From the NCBI RefSeq assembly GCF_002300165.1, contig NZ_MLCE01000006.1:186001-250000 (forward strand): 64,000 nt of DNA. The letters are read 5' to 3'. The notes under the pieces are model-generated. The model was not told the DNA's origin, did not search any database, and saw only the letters and a program-made list of their open reading frames with translations. Both the position numbers and the translations under genes were made by a program. Within the stretch, counting starts at the first letter, position 1. The number at the start of each line of letters is the position of its first letter. The DNA is from Streptomyces sp. Tue6028 (lineage in GTDB: Bacteria; Actinomycetota; Actinomycetes; Streptomycetales; Streptomycetaceae). Shown here piece by piece: positions 52,201 through 59,681 of this stretch.

Positions 52201-52977
52201 GACGGGAACCTCGACGGCGCCCGGCACGGGAGCCTCGGCGGCCTCCGGGACCTGGCCCTGAACCGGGATCTGGACCTCGGGGGTCTGCTCGAACCCGGGC
52301 GCCGGGGTGCCTTCGGCGGCCTGCGGGGCCTGCGGGGCCTGCGGCGTCTCGGTGCCCGGCACGGACTCCGGGACCGGCATCCGTTCCGGCATCTGGGCCG
52401 CCTCCGGGACGACCGTTTCCGCGGCACCCGCCTGCGGGGCCACCGGCGGAGCGCCCCACGGAACCGCGCCCTGCGGCGGGGTCTCGCCCAGCTGCGGAAC
52501 GTCGAGGTACTCGGGCCCGACCGTCGGCGGACCGGCGTGCCGGACGGGCGGCGCGGGAGTGGCGGGAGCCATGGCGTTCACCGAACCCGCGGGCCCGCGG
52601 TCGGCTAGCGAGCGCACCGGGCTCGCGGAGACGTCCGGGGTGGGCGGTCCGAGGTGCAGCGGGCGGCGCGGGGTCACCGGCTGCGGGGCGGGCCCCGGCT
52701 CCTGCGCGCGGACGGCCCCGAGGTCGACCGCGCCGCTGTCCCGGCCGGAGGCCTCGTGCGGGCCGGGTTCGTGGACGGGGGGCATCGGCGCCGGGGGCGC
52801 CACTTCGTTGCCCCACGCGCCCTGCGCTCCGGGCATCAGGAGCAGGTCGTCGTCCTCGGCGGGGGTCTCGGAGGGGTCGAGGTAGGTGTACGCGCCCGGC
52901 GCGGAGACGCCCGGCTGCTCCACCATGCCTGCGCTCTCCGGCAGCCCGTCGCCCGGGACCTGGCCGGTGTCGGTCAT
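49225..52977 (-). CDS. cobT: BluB-CobT fusion with a very long disordered N-terminal arm
   Basis: A 1250-residue protein combining two steps of lower-ligand metabolism. Residues about 680-890 are a nitroreductase-like BluB domain (5,6-dimethylbenzimidazole synthase): RERRDIRNGFRNDPIPHDVLLRVLEAAHTAPSVGHSQPWDFVVIR. Residues about 895-1250 are CobT, the nicotinate-nucleotide:dimethylbenzimidazole phosphoribosyltransferase, with AIFAGDHGVHAQGV and GEMGIANTTASAAL. Residues 1-675 are Pro/Ala/Glu/Val-rich, with repeats such as QAPQAPQA and no fold that I can see. Homologues in other Streptomyces are also long. ATG at 52977 has GAGGGG 6 bases upstream; the frame stays open 270 bases further upstream, but that part has no conserved sequence. 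Confidence 0.92.
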   Translation of the reverse strand: MTDTGQVPGDGLPESAGMVEQPGVSAPGAYTYLDPSETPAEDDDLLLMPGAQGAWGNEVAPPAPMPPVHEPGPHEASGRDSGAVDLGAVRAQEPGPAPQPVTPRRPLHLGPPTPDVSASPVRSLADRGPAGSVNAMAPATPAPPVRHAGPPTVGPEYLDVPQLGETPPQGAVPWGAPPVAPQAGAAETVVPEAAQMPERMPVPESVPGTETPQAPQAPQAAEGTPAPGFEQTPEVQIPVQGQVPEAAEAPVPGAVEVPVRIQAPDSVQAADGAPVAQDVPDAQAPVADGPQDPHTAPPAAETYHAADTSAPQDPRLVQDPRVAQTFEPMAFPATDAPLLPPVPQETGHTDGVHIAVPGLLPPEGEHFTPAQGAPVQDFAPADAVHQAPPQDQAPVAEPVAQADQLGAPAVHDPEQAVQYPDVAAHAEAAQTFPAAVAHAPEAVQHALSTDPSHGQPVPGLEAVAAQQFEDPAVFAQGEPAESLHGVPVGVAAHGQTHQASAGRPHGEPYVSGESSGGAGLPLATPPEVQEDHTLGQFVPVEGTVPTTPHLAPTPPHAMTVPPLPEEEQPTAEEPADEMIVVAPAPVPVEEAAGDLAEAPAAEPETIAPVVVPAPREGEPETGADAPAEAPTAEPEPLTADPEPVVAQQADDLDTQVADQEESTAAVEDVRESTGPAAPGYDDAEREAVLRVMRERRDIRNGFRNDPIPHDVLLRVLEAAHTAPSVGHSQPWDFVVIRSADTRRAMHELAARQREAYAKSLPKGRAKQFKELKIEAILDTPVNIVVTADPTRGGRHTLGRHTQPQMAPYSSALAVENLWLAARAEGLGVGWVSFFDEREMVRALGLPEHLEVVAYLCVGYVDEFPDEPELMQAGWSKRRPLSWVVHEETYGRRALPGEEPHDLLAETVSNIRPLDAKALGEAWERQKRMTKPAGALGMLEIISAQLSGLSRMCPPPIPEPAAVAIFAGDHGVHAQGVTPWPQEVTGQMVANFLGGGAVCNAFANQVGAEVCVIDVGVASDLPATPGLLPRKVRAGTADMTTGPAMTREEVVAAIEVGIETARDLVAAGNKALLTGEMGIANTTASAALISVFTDTDPSEVTGRGTGINDETLARKTEVVRRAIELHQPDPADPIGVLAALGGLEHAAMVGLLLGGASLRTPVILDGVSAGAAALVARAIAPEVLAACIAGHRSAEPGHVAALNKLGLRPLVDLDLRLGEGTGALLALPVVQSAARAMHEVATFDSAGVTEK

Positions 52978-53322
52978 GCGTACCCCTCGCCCATCGGTTA
53001 GTGCTTCCAAGTCCAGCTCGCCCGGAACGGCGCACCGACCGCCCCACAGTGAAGAACGAGCGTGCGTGCCCAGCGGCACGAACGACCGGCCAACAAAGAC
53101 GACAAAGCCATTAACTGGCATTGTCCCGGTCGTTCCGCCCTCGCGACAGCGTGATCCGCGAGTGCCCGCTGTGGACTGCGCCACGTTGCGCGCCCTCCGG
53201 CTCTGCCGTACCACACACACCTCAAAACGGGCGCGTTTTCCGGACATTGGCCTACGAAAGGCTGATCACCCGGGAGCGGTACAACGATCGGCCAGCCTAC
53301 CGCGCGCAGTAGGACAACAGGA
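52978..53322. other. region upstream of cobT, no gene seen
   Basis: This 345-base gap must hold the cobT promoter. It has an inverted repeat AAAACG-GGCG-CGTTTT at 53224-53239. I looked for the cobalamin riboswitch B12 box (GCCACTG) and its companion motifs on both strands and did not find them. Confidence 0.45.
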
Positions 53323-54534
53323 TCACGGGGCGCGATCCGGCAGACGGCCGCTGAGCAGGAACGCGACGCTCCGTTCCTTCTCCGTCCAGGCCCTCGTGTC
53401 GAGTTCGACGGACTGGATGAGCGCGCACTCGACCTCGTAACCGTGTTCGGTCAGGTTCCGGCCGACGAGTTCGGCGTCGTCGCGGGTCGCGGCGTGCGTC
53501 ACGATGCGCTGGGGACGCCGGTCGGCGACGGCCGAGACGACCGCCGCTCCCCCGCCACCGACGCGTACTACGTCGGGTTCGGGAAGGTTCTCCAGGACGT
53601 GCGGGGCGGTCCCGTGCACGATCTGCATCTGGACGCCGAAGCGGCGGGCGGAACCCTCGGTGCGCGCGCAGGCGCCCGGACTGCGGTCGACCGCGATGAC
53701 GGCGGCGCCGGTGCGTGCGGCCTCGGTGGCGAAGGCTCCGCTGCCGGAACCGATGTCCCAGACGAGGTCGCCGACGCGCGGTCCCAGACGGGCGAGTTGG
53801 GCGGCACGGAGCAGATCCGTTTCGCCTTCGCCGAGCGCGCCGCCGTACGCCGCGGCGGGCAGTCCCCAGCCGCGCAGTCCCTGGGCGGGATCGCGTCCGG
53901 CGATCCAGCCGCCGTCCTCCGCCGCGGCCACGAAGCCGCCGATGACGATGACGACGTTGGGGTCGCGCCAGGTGTGGTCGGCGGCCTTGTCCGAGGTCAG
54001 GATCGTGACCTGTTCGCGGGCGGTGCCGAGTTCCTCGCAGATGACGAAGGTGCGGTGCACCCCTTCGAGGAGCAGGCCGAGTTCGGCGGGCCCGGCGCCC
54101 GGCGAGGTGAGTACGGCGACCTTGGTGTGGGCTCGGCACACATTCACCGCGCGTCGCAGGGTGCGGGGGTGTGCGACGACCACCTGAGCGTCGTCCCAGG
54201 GCATGCCGGCCCGCGCGAATGCGGCGGCCACCGAGGAGACGGCGGGCACCACTTCGACCTCCAGGCCGAACTCGGGGGCCCGCAGGGTCCGTACGACGCC
54301 GAAGAAGCCCGGGTCGCCGTCGGCGAGGACCACGGCGGTGCCCCGGTGGTTCGCGATCCGGCGGGCGGCCAGGGCGACGCTGCCGAGGCGGATGCGCTCG
54401 GCGGCCCCGGGGACTTCGGGCAGCGCCAGATGGTGGGCCGCGCCGGCCACCAGCGTCGCGGCACCGAGGGCGGAGCGCGCCGCGGCGGTCAGCGGCGAGC
54501 CGTCCCAGCCGATCACCGTGACCCGGTCGGCCAT
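53323..54534 (-). CDS. cobL: precorrin-6Y C5,15-methyltransferase (decarboxylating), CbiE-CbiT fusion
   Basis: Bifunctional SAM-dependent corrin methyltransferase of 403 residues. The N-terminal CbiE part (about 1-200) has VTVIGWDGSPLTAAARSALG and VVLADGDPGFFGVVRTL. The C-terminal CbiT part (about 210-395) has a Rossmann SAM motif VWDIGSGSGAFATEAART and DVVRVGGGGAAVVSA. It methylates C5 and C15 of precorrin-6Y and removes the C12 acetate carboxyl. ATG at 54534. The 345-base gap to cobT suggests separate transcription, though both are on the minus strand. Confidence 0.93.
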   Translation of the reverse strand: MADRVTVIGWDGSPLTAAARSALGAATLVAGAAHHLALPEVPGAAERIRLGSVALAARRIANHRGTAVVLADGDPGFFGVVRTLRAPEFGLEVEVVPAVSSVAAAFARAGMPWDDAQVVVAHPRTLRRAVNVCRAHTKVAVLTSPGAGPAELGLLLEGVHRTFVICEELGTAREQVTILTSDKAADHTWRDPNVVIVIGGFVAAAEDGGWIAGRDPAQGLRGWGLPAAAYGGALGEGETDLLRAAQLARLGPRVGDLVWDIGSGSGAFATEAARTGAAVIAVDRSPGACARTEGSARRFGVQMQIVHGTAPHVLENLPEPDVVRVGGGGAAVVSAVADRRPQRIVTHAATRDDAELVGRNLTEHGYEVECALIQSVELDTRAWTEKERSVAFLLSGRLPDRAP

Positions 54535-54670
54535 CGTCGTCAGTCTCCAGAGGGTCTTCGCAGGTAGTCGGGCAGCCCGAGGGCGGGCTCCGTGAGGGTA
54601 CCTGGTGCGCCTGGGCGGGCGCCGCGAGGGTCCGGGCCGGTGGGAGCGGTCCCGTGGTCCGGGACCGGTG

Positions 54671-55306
54671 TCAGTTCCAGTCGGAGAACGACGTGAATCC
54701 GCCGGCGTCGGTGAGCTGATCGGCCACGCCTTCGAGGTCCTCCGGGAGCAGGCTCCACACGATGAAGTCGGTACGGACGTCGGCCCAGCCGTCGTCCGTC
54801 CGCACGTGCACTATGCAGGCGTTGCGCAGGACGCCCTCGCTGATGCAGCCGATCTTCTGAGCGACCTGCTGGGACGCGGTGTTGTCGGCCGCGGTGCGGA
54901 CCTCGATCCGCTCGAACTTCTGGTCGCCGAACAGCCATTGGGCGGTGGCGAGCGCCGCCTCGGAGGCGTAGCCCTCGCCGCGGGCCCAGGGGGCGATGAT
55001 GTACGACAGCTCGGTGGAGCGGATGTGCCAGTTCGTCTTGCCGAGCTGGACGATGCCCACGAGGCGCTGGGTGAGGAACTCGGTGACGGCGAGGTCGAGG
55101 CCACGGCCCGCGGCGCGTTCGGCGGGCGCGTACTCGGTGACCCAGTTGCGGGCCCCGTCCTCGCTGAAGGGCTGCGGCACGTCGGTCCAGGCCGCGACCT
55201 GCTCGTCGTTCATCATCTCGGCCAGTGCGGGGACGTCGTCCTCGTCGAGGGGACGCAGCACCAACCGCTCCGTGCTGATGGAGATGTTGGGGAAGGTGCT
55301 CGTCAT
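54671..55306 (-). CDS. GNAT family N-acetyltransferase (RimJ/RimL type)
   Basis: It has 211 residues, beginning MTSTFPNISISTERLVLRPLDEDDV, the opening typical of RimJ/RimL-like acetyltransferases. The acetyl-CoA loop region is PWARGEGYASEAALATAQWLF near 110, followed by RIEVRTAADNTASQQVAQKIGCISEGVLRN. The C-terminus has DFIVWSLLPEDLE. Substrate unknown; N-terminal protein acetylation is possible. ATG at 55306 has GGAG 8-10 bases upstream. It lies between the terminator of metQ and cobL. Confidence 0.9.
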   Translation of the reverse strand: MTSTFPNISISTERLVLRPLDEDDVPALAEMMNDEQVAAWTDVPQPFSEDGARNWVTEYAPAERAAGRGLDLAVTEFLTQRLVGIVQLGKTNWHIRSTELSYIIAPWARGEGYASEAALATAQWLFGDQKFERIEVRTAADNTASQQVAQKIGCISEGVLRNACIVHVRTDDGWADVRTDFIVWSLLPEDLEGVADQLTDAGGFTSFSDWN

Positions 55307-55392
55307 GCGCCGCTCCGTAACCGTCGGGAACTTCGGGCCTTCAAAACCGTCGGGCCTGCTGAACTGCCCAGCATGCAGCATGAAAGCACTGA

Positions 55393-55439
55393 ACCGCACC
55401 ACGGGGTCCACCCCGGGCAGGGAGTGGACCCCGTGCGGT
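55393..55439. terminator. hairpin between metQ and the GNAT gene
   Basis: ACCGCAC(C)ACGGGGTCCAC (55393-55411) pairs with GTGGACCCCGTGCGGT (55424-55439) with one bulged base. It lies in the gap downstream of metQ and upstream of the GNAT gene, all on the minus strand. Confidence 0.65.
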
Positions 55440-55456
55440 GACGGAGGGGCCGGACG

Positions 55457-55484
55457 ACGGGGACGGCTCAGGGGCCGTCCCCGT
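55457..55484 (-). terminator. probable metQ terminator
   Basis: ACGGGGACGGC (55457-55467) pairs with GCCGTCCCCGT (about 55474-55484), an 11-bp stem that begins 24 bases past the metQ stop. Together with the next hairpin it makes a double terminator. Confidence 0.7.
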
Positions 55485-55507
55485 GGCGCGGCGGCCGTGC
55501 GGGACGA

Positions 55508-56338
55508 CTAGAACGACGGCAGGACGGAACCGGCGTACTTGTCCTCGATGAACTTCTTGACCTCGGGCGAGGTGAGGAGCTTGGCGAGCTTCTCGACGCG
55601 CGGGTCCTTCTCGTTGCCCTGCTTCACGGCGAGGACGTTGTTGTACGCGTTGTTCTTCGTGGACTCCAGCGCGAGGGCGTCCTTGGCGGGCGAGAGACCG
55701 GCACCGATGGCGTAGTTGCCGTTGATCACCGCGGCGTCGACGTCCTTCAGGGAGCGCGGGGTCTGGGCCGCCTCGATCTCCTTGAACTGAAGGTCCTTCG
55801 GGTTCTTCGCGATGTCCTGCGGGGTCGCGGTGCCCTCCGAGCCGCTCTTGAGCGTGATGATGCCGCTGGCCGCGAGGAAGCGGAGGGCTCGCGCCTCGTT
55901 GTCGGCGTCGTTCGGGAGGGCGACGGTGCCGCCCTTCTTCAGGTCGTCGGCCTTCTTGACCTTCTCGGAGTAGAGGCCGAGGGGCTCCAGGTGAACCGTC
56001 GCGACCGAGGCGAGGTGCGAGCCGTTCTTCTTGTTGAAGTCTTCCAGGTACGGCTGGGTCTGGAAGTAGTTGGCGTCCACGGACCCGTCCTCGGTCGCCG
56101 TGTTCGGCGTGACGTAGTCGGTGAACTCCTTGACCTCCAGCTTGAGGCCGGCCTTCTTCGCCAGGTGGTCCTTGACGAACTCGAGGATCTCGGCGTGCGG
56201 CACGGGGGTGGCCGCGACGACGAGGGGGTCGGACGCCTTGGCCTTGGTGTCGGCCTTGTCGGAGCCGCAGGCGGTCAGGCCCAGGGTGAGGGCGCCGGTG
56301 GCGAGGACAGCTGCGGTGATCTTGGTGGTGTTACGCAC
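55508..56338 (-). CDS. metQ: methionine ABC transporter substrate-binding lipoprotein
   Basis: NlpA/MetQ-family lipoprotein of 276 residues, the external methionine-binding part of MetNIQ. The signal peptide RNTTKITAAVLATGALTLGLTAC ends in a lipobox with Cys near 24. Mature motifs are VVAATPVPHAEILEFVKDHLAKK and DANYFQTQPYLEDFNKKNG, and it ends SPEVKKFIEDKYAGSVLPSF. GTG at 56338 has GGAGAAAGG 8 bases upstream. It is the third gene of metN-metI-metQ, 119 bases after metI. Confidence 0.94.
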   Translation of the reverse strand: MRNTTKITAAVLATGALTLGLTACGSDKADTKAKASDPLVVAATPVPHAEILEFVKDHLAKKAGLKLEVKEFTDYVTPNTATEDGSVDANYFQTQPYLEDFNKKNGSHLASVATVHLEPLGLYSEKVKKADDLKKGGTVALPNDADNEARALRFLAASGIITLKSGSEGTATPQDIAKNPKDLQFKEIEAAQTPRSLKDVDAAVINGNYAIGAGLSPAKDALALESTKNNAYNNVLAVKQGNEKDPRVEKLAKLLTSPEVKKFIEDKYAGSVLPSF

Positions 56339-56457
56339 GAAAAGTGCCTTTCTCCATGGGTGGTGCAACCCGCCGGGTGGGACGGGGAGTCGGGGTTGCG
56401 GCGGCTCCTGGCCGGCGTGCGCCGGCCGGGCCACCGGGTGGGGCGGGACGTCGGGGG

Positions 56458-57204
56458 TCAGCGGGTCTTGGTGGGCGTGGCGCCGACCGGGCCGCCGGGC
56501 AGGAATCCGGCGAGGACACGGAAGCGGAGCGGCTCGCCGCCCTTGCCCGCGCGGCGGTGCAGGACGCGGGCACCGGAGTCGCCCGCGAACTGGATGACGG
56601 CGATGACGACGGCGAGGACGGCCACGATGAGCCACATCAGTTCGGACTCGAAGCGCTGGTAGCCGTAGCGGATCGCGAGGTCGCCGAGGCCGCCCGCGCC
56701 GACGGTGCCGGCCATCGCGGAGTAGCCGATGATGGCGACGACCGTGGTCGTGGTGGCCGAGATCAGCGACGGCAGGGACTCGGGCACGAGCACCTTGCGG
56801 ACGACGGTCCAGGTGTTGCCGCCCATCGACTGCACGGCTTCGACCAGACCGCCGTCGACCTCACGCACGGACGTCTCGACGAGCCGCGCGAAGAACGGGA
56901 TGGCGCCGACGGCGAGCGGCACGATGGCGGCCTCGCGGCCGATGGTCGTACCGACGATCCAGCGGGTGAAGGACATCAGAGCGACCATCAGGATGATGAA
57001 GGGCATCGAGCGGACGATGTTCACGACCTGCCCGATGACCTTGTTCACCACGGTGTTCTGCACCAGGCCGCCGCGGTCCGTGAGAACCAGCAGGACACCC
57101 AGCGGAAGGCCGGCGAGGACGGCGATGAGCGTGGACCAGCCGACCATGTAGAGCGTGTCCCAACACGCCTGGGACAGCAGCGGCTGCATCTCGGACCAGG
57201 TCAC
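56458..57204 (-). CDS. metI: methionine ABC transporter permease
   Basis: Membrane subunit of MetNIQ. It has 248 residues with five or six membrane segments (YMVGWSTLIAVLAGLPLGVLLVL; AAIVPLAVGAIPFFARLVE; SLISATTTTVVAIIGYSAMAG; ELMWLIVAVLAVVIAVIQFAG). The EAA-type loop VDGGLVEAVQSMGGNTWTVVRKVLVPESLP contacts MetN. The C-terminal extension after the last helix (HRRAGKGGEPLRFRVLAGF) is basic. GTG at 57204 overlaps the metN stop (GTGA). Confidence 0.94.
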   Translation of the reverse strand: MTWSEMQPLLSQACWDTLYMVGWSTLIAVLAGLPLGVLLVLTDRGGLVQNTVVNKVIGQVVNIVRSMPFIILMVALMSFTRWIVGTTIGREAAIVPLAVGAIPFFARLVETSVREVDGGLVEAVQSMGGNTWTVVRKVLVPESLPSLISATTTTVVAIIGYSAMAGTVGAGGLGDLAIRYGYQRFESELMWLIVAVLAVVIAVIQFAGDSGARVLHRRAGKGGEPLRFRVLAGFLPGGPVGATPTKTR

Positions 57205-58250
57205 TTGGCACCTTCCCCGACCAGTACGGGCTCCTGGCCCAGGACGTCGATCTGCAGGCCCTGCTCGCGGAGGAAGCCGATCGGTACGACGTTGTCCTCG
57301 TAGCGGCCGGGCAGTTCGATGCGCATGCGGCCGACCTGCTTGCCGCCGACGGTGTCCATCGCGGCGCCGAGGATCGAGATGTCGATGTTGTACGTGCGGG
57401 CGAGCTGCGAGACGACGGGCTGGGTGGCCGCCTCGCCGTGGAAGGTGACGTCGATGACGGTGCGGTCCTCGCCGGAGGCGTCGCCGCTGACCGGGAAGAG
57501 CGCGGAGGCCAGCTCGGAGCCGGGCGTGGCGAGCAGTTCGCTGACGGTCCCGGACTCGACGATCCTGCCCTTCTCCATGAGCGCGGCCGAGTCGCAGATG
57601 CTCTTGACGACGTCCATCTCGTGGGTGATGAGCAGGACGGTCAGGCCCAGCTGCCGGTTCAGGTCGCGCAGCAGCTGGAGGATGGAGCGGGTGGTCTCCG
57701 GGTCGAGGGCGCTGGTCGCCTCGTCGGACAGGAGCACCTTGGGGTCGCCGGCGAGGGCGCGGGCGATGCCGACGCGCTGCTTCTGGCCGCCGGAGAGCTG
57801 CGCCGGGTAGGCCTTGGCCTTGTCGGAGAGGCCGACCAGGTCGAGGAGTTCGAGGGCCTTGCGGCTGCGTTCCCTGCCGGAGACGCCGAGGATCTCGAGC
57901 GGCAGCTCGATGTTGTCCTGGACGGTGCGCGAGGACAGCAGGTTGAAGTGCTGGAAGACCATGCCGATGCCACTGCGCGCCTGGCGCAGTTCCTTGCCGG
58001 CGCGGGGGCCGCGGCCGGCGAGTGCGGTGAGGTCCTGTCCCGCGACGGTGACCGTGCCGGAGGTGGGGCGCTCCAGGAGGTTGACGCAGCGGATGAGCGA
58101 GGACTTGCCGGCGCCGGACTGGCCGATGACGCCGTACACCTCGCCTTCGCGGACGTGCAGATCGACGCCGTCGAGGGCGATGACCTCCCGGCCGCGCGAA
58201 CGGTAGACCTTGGTGAGGCCCGTTGTCGTGATCACTGGGGTTTCCGTCAC
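57201..58250 (-). CDS. metN: methionine ABC transporter ATP-binding protein
   Basis: ATPase of MetNIQ, 349 residues. Walker A GQSGAGKSS (about 40-48), signature LSGGQKQR, and Walker B VLLSDEATSALDPE followed by LLITHEMDVV are intact. The C-terminal NIL domain (about 265-345, DRTVIDVTFHGEAATQPVVSQLARTYNIDISIL) binds methionine and inhibits transport when internal methionine is high. GTG at 58250 (MTETPVITTTGLTKVY) is chosen; the ribosome site is weak, which fits control by the upstream leader. It heads the metNIQ operon. Confidence 0.94.
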   Translation of the reverse strand: MTETPVITTTGLTKVYRSRGREVIALDGVDLHVREGEVYGVIGQSGAGKSSLIRCVNLLERPTSGTVTVAGQDLTALAGRGPRAGKELRQARSGIGMVFQHFNLLSSRTVQDNIELPLEILGVSGRERSRKALELLDLVGLSDKAKAYPAQLSGGQKQRVGIARALAGDPKVLLSDEATSALDPETTRSILQLLRDLNRQLGLTVLLITHEMDVVKSICDSAALMEKGRIVESGTVSELLATPGSELASALFPVSGDASGEDRTVIDVTFHGEAATQPVVSQLARTYNIDISILGAAMDTVGGKQVGRMRIELPGRYEDNVVPIGFLREQGLQIDVLGQEPVLVGEGAK

Positions 58251-58400
58251 TGTCGAGTGCAGGGCGTGGGTGTGCGCCGGGCACGGGTGCATGCGGTCGG
58301 GAACGCGGCACGGTTCTCGCGATGGCGAAGGAACCGGAAGGAGAAACGTGTGCGCGGGGCAGCCGGAGTCACGTACGCGGTACGGGACAGGGCGCGGCGG

Positions 58401-58420
58401 TCTCGCTTCGGGGCGCGAGA
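58401..58420 (-). promoter_or_regulatory. small hairpin in the metN leader
   Basis: TCTCGC (58401-58406) and GCGAGA (58415-58420) form a 6-bp stem 24 bases past the leader-peptide stop, in the right place to be part of an attenuation device. It is too short alone to call a terminator. Confidence 0.35.
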
Positions 58421-58443
58421 TCAGGCGGTGGTGCGGGGGCCCT

Positions 58444-58530
58444 CTAGAAGGCGCACATTCGACACATACAACGAGCACCGGGCGTCATGGTCGCCTCGGT
58501 CGCAAGGATGCGGCTGCTCGTCGTGGTCAT
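58444..58530 (-). CDS. putative Cys/Met leader peptide of the metNIQ operon
   Basis: A 28-residue ORF, MTTTSSRILATEATMTPGAR followed by CMCRMCAF and a TAG stop, about 190 bases upstream of metN on the same strand. The last eight residues hold three Cys and two Met, and two of the Cys codons are TGT next to a CGA Arg codon, all uncommon in this genome. Ribosome stalling there would sense sulfur amino acid shortage. Two starts are possible. The first ATG (58530) has no ribosome site but could be leaderless. The internal ATG at 58488 has GAGG 6 bases upstream and gives a 14-residue peptide. Cys-rich leader peptides that control sulfur genes are known in mycobacteria and Streptomyces. Confidence 0.65.
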   Translation of the reverse strand: MTTTSSRILATEATMTPGARCMCRMCAF

Positions 58531-58566
58531 GGGTGCAAGTAAAGCAGACCCACAGGCGGGGCCTGC

Positions 58567-58597
58567 CACCGCTGTCCGAATAGCGGACAGCGGTGGA
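58567..58597 (-). terminator. terminator after the HAD phosphatase gene
   Basis: CCACCGCTGTCCG and CGGACAGCGGTGG form a perfect 13-bp stem with a 5-base AATAG loop. It begins just past the stop of the minus-strand HAD gene at 58610. Confidence 0.8.
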
Positions 58598-58609
58598 CAC
58601 ACCGTCCCG

Positions 58610-59251
58610 TCAGGCGGAGATCTCCACGCCGTGGTCGGTGACCAGGACGGACAAGGCGGAGAGGTCCTCGACCACCAGGTCGGCGTCCAGCTCGTGGGCG
58701 CGGTGCGTTGTGGTCAATGCCACTGTCGTCATTCCGGCCGCGCGGCCCGCCTGGAGACCGGCCGGGGCGTCCTCGAAGACGACGCAGCGCGCCGGGTCGA
58801 CGCCCAGCTCACGGGCCGCGAGGAGGTAGGGCTCGGGGTCGGGTTTGCCGCGGGTGATGTCGTCCGCGGCGATCATCGTCTTGGGGCGGATGCCGACCTC
58901 TTCGAGCCGGGCCTCGGCCAGCCGGCGGGTGGCCGAGGTGACCACGGCCCAGCGCTCGGCGGGCAGCGCGTCGAGCAGCGCGAGGGTGCCGGGCAGCGCC
59001 ACGACCCCGCCGGGCACGTCCTCGACCTCCAGCTGTTCGATGCGCGCGAGGGCCTCGGGCACGACGTCGGCGGGCAGCAGGTCGGCGGCTATCTCGACGG
59101 CGGGGCGGCCGTGCAGCTCGATCCGGGCGAAGTCGTCAGCCGTGATGCCGTACTCCGTCGCCCATCGCCTCCAGCAGCGGTTCACCGACTCGAGGGATGA
59201 GACGAGCGTTCCGTCGTTGTCGAACAGGAGGGCATCTGCATGGATCTTCAT
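58610..59251 (-). CDS. HAD-superfamily phosphatase
   Basis: It has 213 residues. Motif I is LLFDNDGTLVSSLESV (D-X-D-G-T, about 8-12), motif II the TSATRRL region (about 110), motif III/IV DDITRGKPDPEPYLLAARELGVDPARCVVFEDAPAGLQAGRAAG. This pattern is that of subfamily IA sugar-phosphate phosphatases and phosphoglucomutases. A phosphatase acting on a sugar or small phosphate is most likely. ATG at 59251. It is divergent from the small membrane gene pair. Confidence 0.9.
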   Translation of the reverse strand: MKIHADALLFDNDGTLVSSLESVNRCWRRWATEYGITADDFARIELHGRPAVEIAADLLPADVVPEALARIEQLEVEDVPGGVVALPGTLALLDALPAERWAVVTSATRRLAEARLEEVGIRPKTMIAADDITRGKPDPEPYLLAARELGVDPARCVVFEDAPAGLQAGRAAGMTTVALTTTHRAHELDADLVVEDLSALSVLVTDHGVEISA

Positions 59252-59320
59252 GCCGCCGACCCTACGGGGCACCCCGGGGGCGAGCGCATCGGGCCTTTTG
59301 GCCCGTAATAGGGTCACGGC

Positions 59321-59680
59321 ATGCTTGATGCCCTGACGGTCGCCACCGCCGTCGCCGCGCTCGCGCTCGCCGCCTGGTGCGGCTGGGCCGCCTACCGTGA
59401 TCAGCCCACGAAGGACTGGCACTTCATCGGCATGGCCGTGGTGTCGCTGCTCGCCCTGGTCCAGCTGGTGATCGGCATCGTCCAGCTGGCACGCGGCGAG
59501 AAGCCGGAGCAGGGCACGACGATCTTCGTGGCGTACCTGCTCGGCGCCTTCGCGTGCATTCCCGCCGCGGGCTTCATGTCGCTCGCGGAGCGCACCCGCT
59601 GGGGTTCGGTCACGGTGGCGGCCGGCGGTGTGGTCCTCGCCGTCCTCGAGGTGCGGCTCTATGACATCTGGGGAGGCTGA
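59321..59680 (+). CDS. small membrane protein, first of a pair
   Basis: It has 119 residues and four membrane segments (ALTVATAVAALALAAWCGWAAY; FIGMAVVSLLALVQLVIGIVQL; IFVAYLLGAFACIPAAGFMSL; SVTVAAGGVVLAVLEVRLYDIW). Function unknown; similar gene pairs occur in other Streptomyces. ATG at 59321. Its stop is one base from the next gene's start, so the two form an operon and may act together. Confidence 0.83.
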   Translation: MLDALTVATAVAALALAAWCGWAAYRDQPTKDWHFIGMAVVSLLALVQLVIGIVQLARGEKPEQGTTIFVAYLLGAFACIPAAGFMSLAERTRWGSVTVAAGGVVLAVLEVRLYDIWGG

Positions 59681-59681
59681 G

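Noticed and set aside
49063..52608. Plus-strand frame of about 1180 codons opposite the bluB-cobT fusion
   Set aside because: Same reason: a shadow frame produced by third-position G/C bias; no ribosome site, no domain, and the CobT/BluB motifs are on the other strand.
48984..53322. Cobalamin riboswitch upstream of cobA or cobT
   Set aside because: Searching by eye for the B12 box (GCCACTG) and companion motifs on both strands of the gaps at 48984-49224, 52978-53322 and 54535-54670 gave nothing. A covariance-model search for the cobalamin riboswitch would be decisive.
58348..58542. Plus-strand ORF starting GTG after AAGGAG in the metN leader region
   Set aside because: It has a good ribosome site, but the product (CAGQPESRTRYGTG and on) is Arg/Gly-rich with no family, and it runs antisense through the Cys/Met leader peptide. 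I consider it chance, though it is the best of the rejected ORFs.
58251..58609. SAM riboswitch (including actinobacterial SAM-IV) upstream of metN
   Set aside because: The expected GGCAACCCTCC-type core is absent on the minus strand; the short leader ORF is the better explanation for control.
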